A DNA stretch of 64,000 bases, taken from Mycobacterium sp. M26 (lineage in GTDB: Bacteria; Actinomycetota; Actinomycetes; Mycobacteriales; Mycobacteriaceae). Every line of letters begins with the position of its first letter. The stretch's first letter is position 1. The position numbers and the translations under genes are program-made. The notes below the pieces were generated by a model. The model saw only the letters and a program-made list of their open reading frames with translations. It did not search any database and was not told the origin of the DNA. This document shows positions 60,788 through 64,000 of the stretch, piece by piece. Where the stretch lies: NCBI RefSeq assembly GCF_001494595.1, contig NZ_LN929908.1:3378468-3442467 (forward strand), in the 5' to 3' direction.

Positions 60788-61900
60788 CTACCGGTTTCCG
60801 ATGAACGAGGTGGTAGCTCCGGTCGGTGCGGGCAGGTCGAGCAACGCTGCGAGCAACTGGCTTGCCGGGTTGTTGAGCGCCATGGGATTGTCGGCCGGCA
60901 ACAAGCCAAGGGCGATCATCATATGCGCGGCACGCACCATGATGATCGAGAGTTTGGCCCCGGCAAGCACTTCGAAGTACTCCACGTGGAGTGGCGTGTA
61001 CCCCGACCGGTCCTGGTAGTAGTCGAGTGTCTGCTCACGATCCGGGATGCCTTCTGGCAGCGGTAGTCCAATCCCCTCAGTGTGATGGCGCATCAGGAAC
61101 AGCCACCAGCCGAGGTCGACCTCCCGGGCACCCAAACCCACCATCTCCCAATCCAACACTGCTGCAACGTCGAATTCCTCGGTGAAGATGATGTTGCCGA
61201 CCCTGGCATCACCCCAGTTGAGGACCTTCGGCAGGTCGACGGCCGGCCGGTTGGTCTCCAACCAGTCCAGGGCGCTCTCGATGGTCGGATTGGGCTCACC
61301 CTCAGCGGCCCACGTGAAGGTCTCCCGCCACGAGGCCAGATGCGCGTCGAGTCCACTGCCGTTGGCGTCGGTATCCAGAAACTGCAGTCCCAGCGCGTGC
61401 CAGTCGGCCCCGTGGATACCGATGAGTGTGTCAAGGCTGTTGTGCCACATACGTGTCCGCTGTTTAGGGGCGAGATCCAGGACCCAGCCGGCGGCGGTGA
61501 ACGGCGGATCGTCCGACGGCACCTGCCCGGCGACCCGTTGCATCACCAGGAAGGGGCTACCGAATACGGCGGGATCATCCTCGAAGAACAGCACCTCCGG
61601 AACCGCGACCTGAGTTCCGGAGCCCAGCGCACCGATCACCCGCGCTTCCTTGGCCAGATCGTAGGCGGGGAACACCCCGGGTCCGTCGGGCTGCACTCGA
61701 GCCACCAGCTCCCGGCTCACGAAGTCGGCACCCTGCTCCCACGATGCGGCGAACAGAACCGTCTCGTTCGACAACCCGGCTGACGGCGGGACGAACAGGT
61801 CGGTTACCCGAACATTCTGGGCATCAGGGATTTTCGCCTGCAACCAGACCGCCAGCCGCTGTGCGGCCACCTCGGTGTCGATGGCATTCTTCAGCGCCAT
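60788..61900 (-). CDS. APH-fold phosphotransferase-like protein with a Trp-Gly-Asp active-site variant
   Basis: A 370-residue protein of the aminoglycoside-phosphotransferase/ACAD10-11 kinase-like fold. N-terminal strands (SAGLSNETVLFAASW, ELVARVQPDG) form the nucleotide lobe with a Lys/Glu region (YDLAKEARVIGAL). The Brenner motif reads LNWGDARVGNIIF, in which the usual HGDxxxxN His is Trp while the Asp and Asn are kept; DWEMVGLG supplies the Mg-binding Asp. Such proteins often phosphorylate small-molecule or acyl-hydroxyl substrates in catabolic clusters. It lies 8 bases from the AveC-like gene and 11 bases from the preceding gene. Aminoglycoside resistance is not implied. Confidence 0.82.
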   Translation of the reverse strand: MALKNAIDTEVAAQRLAVWLQAKIPDAQNVRVTDLFVPPSAGLSNETVLFAASWEQGADFVSRELVARVQPDGPGVFPAYDLAKEARVIGALGSGTQVAVPEVLFFEDDPAVFGSPFLVMQRVAGQVPSDDPPFTAAGWVLDLAPKQRTRMWHNSLDTLIGIHGADWHALGLQFLDTDANGSGLDAHLASWRETFTWAAEGEPNPTIESALDWLETNRPAVDLPKVLNWGDARVGNIIFTEEFDVAAVLDWEMVGLGAREVDLGWWLFLMRHHTEGIGLPLPEGIPDREQTLDYYQDRSGYTPLHVEYFEVLAGAKLSIIMVRAAHMMIALGLLPADNPMALNNPASQLLAALLDLPAPTGATTSFIGNR

Positions 61901-61911
61901 AAGTATCTCCT

Positions 61912-62979
61912 CTAGGCCTTGCTACCCGACGACAGACGGCTGACCATCGCCTTCTGATAGGTGTCGAACCAGATCTCCTGGTATGTGCAATAGGTGACGC
62001 GACCCTCGTCGTCCTCCCAGCGGTAGACGCTGTCGTGAAAGGACACGTTGGGCCATGCCGGAAGTGAGGCGCTGGCAATTGCCTGACCGCGGAAGCGGTA
62101 GTGCTCACCGCGGTCGTCGACGGCGGTGATCTCTTGGCGCGCAGCCATGTGGATTCGCGGATGGTATTCGCCGACATCCCTGCGTACCGACGTGATGGCG
62201 CGGGTCTCGCCATCCCTGATCAGCCAGGCAAAGTGATGCGATGGTCGATTTCCGACGTCGTAGAGTCCCTTCCACCGCGGCTCGGTGTCGAGAGGCTCGA
62301 AGCTGATCTGATTGAAGATGAGGTCCGGTCCGAAGTACATCGGAGACCACCCGACCGGCGGACTCGGAACAGCGCCGCGTTTCTCCACTCGGACCTGCCG
62401 CCATGACCGGTCACGTGGAGCGAAGCAGTCAACAGCAAAGTCCGAACCATTCAGTCGCAGTTGACCGGTGACCCGCATGAACTGCTCACTGCCGCCAGGC
62501 TCCCGGAGCCGGTCGTGGTGATCGTCCTCCCCCGGCATGACGTGGCCGCGGGCGAGTAGTGGCGTCACTGCCTCTGCCACCACATCGAAGGACAACGCAC
62601 CGTCAGCCGCGGTGTAGCGCAGCCGCGCTGTTCGCCCGGGCTCGAGGAATTCAATGGAGAGTCCGTTGTCCGTTGTGATGGTGTTCGCGTCGATGTGAGG
62701 CCAGGGCATGGTCATCTCGTAGTCCAGGAACGCGATGTCGGTCAGTTCGACGTTGTCGTTTCCCTGGAAGACACAGACACCGCCCTGGGACAGCGGGAAG
62801 GCAGGTTGGTAGCGGATGTACACGAAGGCACCGATCGCGGCTTCTGGCACCGAAAAGCCGAAGTAATGCGTGTGAATGGTGTGTGGATCCCACTGCTCAC
62901 CGGGCTCCGGCAAGGGAACCAGGAGATCCGTCTCGCCGGAACGAACAGCGATGTAGGCAGCTGCCCCATCAGTCTTCAT
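61912..62979 (-). CDS. AttH/CrtC-like beta-sandwich protein
   Basis: A 355-residue soluble protein without membrane helices. Beta-strand-rich stretches with WDPHTIHTHYFGFSVPEAAI, VYIRYQPAFPLSQGGVCVFQ, CFAPRDRSWRQVR and WKGLYDVGNRPSHHFAW recall two-lipocalin proteins of the AttH/CrtC type (hydroxyneurosporene synthase fold). Such proteins hydrate or bind isoprenoid-like molecules. The DRSW motif with a His/Arg-rich surrounding is a possible active region. ATG 62979 follows AGAGGA; the frame to 63003 adds eight unsupported residues. First gene of the operon opposite the last TetR gene. The fold assignment is a resemblance, not proven. Confidence 0.62.
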   Translation of the reverse strand: MKTDGAAAYIAVRSGETDLLVPLPEPGEQWDPHTIHTHYFGFSVPEAAIGAFVYIRYQPAFPLSQGGVCVFQGNDNVELTDIAFLDYEMTMPWPHIDANTITTDNGLSIEFLEPGRTARLRYTAADGALSFDVVAEAVTPLLARGHVMPGEDDHHDRLREPGGSEQFMRVTGQLRLNGSDFAVDCFAPRDRSWRQVRVEKRGAVPSPPVGWSPMYFGPDLIFNQISFEPLDTEPRWKGLYDVGNRPSHHFAWLIRDGETRAITSVRRDVGEYHPRIHMAARQEITAVDDRGEHYRFRGQAIASASLPAWPNVSFHDSVYRWEDDEGRVTYCTYQEIWFDTYQKAMVSRLSSGSKA

Positions 62980-63029
62980 GGATTCCTCTCCGTCGAGATC
63001 CACTTCGCAACGACGCCGTCAGAGTAACG

Positions 63030-63066
63030 TTGAATGAACTTAGTCTCACGTATGAAAGTTGATTCA
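63030..63066. promoter_or_regulatory. TetR operator and core promoter at 63.0 kb
   Basis: TGAATGAACTT (63031-63041) and AAGTTGATTCA (63056-63066) form an inverted repeat with one mismatched position, spacer 14. A TTGAAT (63030-63035) and TATGAA (63051-63056), 15 bases apart, are a possible promoter giving a leaderless TetR transcript from ATG 63066. The site also abuts the leader of the minus-strand operon, so both directions are likely repressed. Confidence 0.7.
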
Positions 63067-63713
63067 TGTTGGAGAATGTGACGGTGCCGAACACCGCCAA
63101 GCCGAGCCGGACCGAACGCCTTCGGCAGCGAACCCGCCGACAGCTTCTCGATGCGGGCCGAGTCCTGATCGCCGCCAAAGGTGTTCCGGGACTGCGTATT
63201 CAAGAGATCACCGAGGAAGCCGACATCGCCCTCGGGTCGTTCTACAACTACTTCGCCTCCAAAGAGGAGTTCCTCGAAGCCGTCATCACCGAGAGCCTGT
63301 CCGACTTGGCGTCGGCCATCGTCAGCAATGCCGATGAAGCAGCCGATGCGGCCGAGGTTGTCGCGCTGGCCAATCTCAGGGTGATCCGGCTGGCACGCAA
63401 CGAGCCGGACTTCGCCCGGTTGATCATCAACATCAGCCATTCCGAGGCGGTGTTCGGCGACGCGTTGCACCCGCACGCACGCGCGGCCGTCGAACGCGGG
63501 ATCGCGACCGGCCGATTCACGGTGCCGGACATCGAGGTGCTGCTCACGGCGATCTTCGGCGGGGCGCTCGCGCTCATCCGGGAGATTCTGGACGGTCGGC
63601 ACGGCCCGAATGCCGAACGCGCCTTCGCTCAGGTCTCGCTCACCGCGCTCGGCCTCACACCGCAGGACGCCGCGGCGGTGGTCGCCAAAGTCGTTGCCGC
63701 TGAACATAGCTAG
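63066..63713 (+). CDS. TetR-family regulator of the 57.3-63.0 kb operon
   Basis: A 215-residue TetR regulator: HTH at about residues 25-68 (QLLDAGRVLIAAKGVPGLRI, ADIALGSFYNYFASKEEFL). ATG 63066 could be leaderless; GTG 63078, 4 bases after GGAG, is the alternative start. It diverges from the five-gene operon ending at 57341, with a clear dyad between, and is convergent (4-bp overlap) with the membrane protein at the window end. It likely regulates that operon and itself. Confidence 0.9.
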   Translation: MLENVTVPNTAKPSRTERLRQRTRRQLLDAGRVLIAAKGVPGLRIQEITEEADIALGSFYNYFASKEEFLEAVITESLSDLASAIVSNADEAADAAEVVALANLRVIRLARNEPDFARLIINISHSEAVFGDALHPHARAAVERGIATGRFTVPDIEVLLTAIFGGALALIREILDGRHGPNAERAFAQVSLTALGLTPQDAAAVVAKVVAAEHS

Positions 63714-64000
63714 ACGGTTGCCGCTTCGGGGGCCTTCGACGTCGAGCCACCGAAGATAGCCGCTTTGAGAATGCCCGTCTTGGTCTTGATGAAGACTTGG
63801 TCATCCGGCTTCGCGACGACGAAGGACAGGATCCACACCGCGGTGAGCGCCAACCCGAGGGTGACCAGCCAGGCGAAGTGAGTGACCCACAACGAGGCGT
63901 CCAGATTCAACGCCGTCCATACCGGCCAGGCCGCCGCACCATTGGCCATGCCGTCTGACATCGGGATGAAGGCGATGACGAGGGCCAACCGCCACCCCGG
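63710..64000 (-). CDS. Membrane protein, C-terminal part (truncated by window end)
   Basis: The frame is open to base 64000, so the N-terminus lies beyond the window. The visible 96 residues include two hydrophobic helices (PVWTALNLDASLWVTHFAWL region and VTLGLALTAVWILSFVVAKP) and a soluble tail (DDQVFIKTKTGILKAAIFGG, then STSKAPEAATV). No family recognised. It is convergent with the TetR gene. It could belong to the same AveC-related neighbourhood, given the run of membrane proteins here. Confidence 0.6.
   Translation of the reverse strand, partial: PGWRLALVIAFIPMSDGMANGAAAWPVWTALNLDASLWVTHFAWLVTLGLALTAVWILSFVVAKPDDQVFIKTKTGILKAAIFGGSTSKAPEAATV

Noticed and set aside
60788..61900. Aminoglycoside resistance gene
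   Set aside because: APH fold only; the HGD loop is altered and the context is lipid metabolism.
1..64000. CRISPR arrays, tRNA/rRNA genes, insertion sequences, prophage genes
   Set aside because: No regular repeat-spacer pattern, cloverleaf, transposase or phage-like gene was seen on reading both strands; this is an eye search, not a computed one.

Overview
The window is a stretch of a high-GC actinobacterial chromosome, almost certainly a Mycobacterium/Mycolicibacterium. It carries a complete MCE lipid-transporter operon (two YrbE permeases plus MceA-F), an antigen-85-type mycolyltransferase, DUF732 and CAP-type secreted proteins, a PAS-ANTAR protein, a mycofactocin-type SDR, an EthA-like monooxygenase with a divergent TetR, and a ligB-cstA neighbourhood like the Rv3062-Rv3063 arrangement of M. 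tuberculosis (recalled, not searched). It looks like chromosome with many catabolic cassettes. I see no insertion sequences, prophage, CRISPR, rRNA or tRNA.

Layout. 0-17 kb: the end of a molybdopterin oxidoreductase, ATP-dependent DNA ligase LigB, a GNAT-AAA+ fusion, CstA with its small YbdD-type partner, an Ag85-like esterase, a back-to-back acyl-CoA dehydrogenase pair, an SDR, a SOUL heme protein, a SulP permease, a PAS-ANTAR regulator, a CPBP membrane protease, a VanX-type dipeptidase and an LPLAT acyltransferase. 17-27 kb: full-length pyruvate phosphate dikinase and a complete meta-cleavage pathway. A TetR gene and a hydratase/dehydrogenase/aldolase operon run one way, and a FAD hydroxylase, C-C hydrolase and extradiol dioxygenase run the other, around a perfect 14+14 bp dyad. 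The products would be pyruvate and acetyl-CoA, and PPDK could turn the pyruvate into PEP. 27-40 kb: a secreted GH1 glucosidase, a Baeyer-Villiger monooxygenase/hydrolase pair with TetR, an M15 peptidase lipoprotein, a mycofactocin-type SDR facing a double GntR-FCD regulator, an amidohydrolase, and small membrane or secreted proteins.

40-64 kb is the most distinctive region. An eight-gene MCE importer operon is followed by a 14 kb block containing two AveC-like (spirocyclase-family) membrane proteins, two phytoene-desaturase-like FAD oxidoreductases, two related multi-pass membrane proteins, a third membrane protein, an APH-fold kinase-like protein, a CrtC/AttH-like beta-sandwich protein and five TetR regulators, most at divergent promoters with dyads. 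I infer a lipid, terpenoid or polyketide import-and-modification system of unknown substrate. This is the best candidate here for an undescribed system.

Tight packing (many 4-bp ATGA/GTGA overlaps) defines the operons. Starts were chosen by Shine-Dalgarno position, stop-start overlap and family alignment, and were often moved inside the longest open frame. All family assignments come from recognising sequence motifs by eye; no database search was run.
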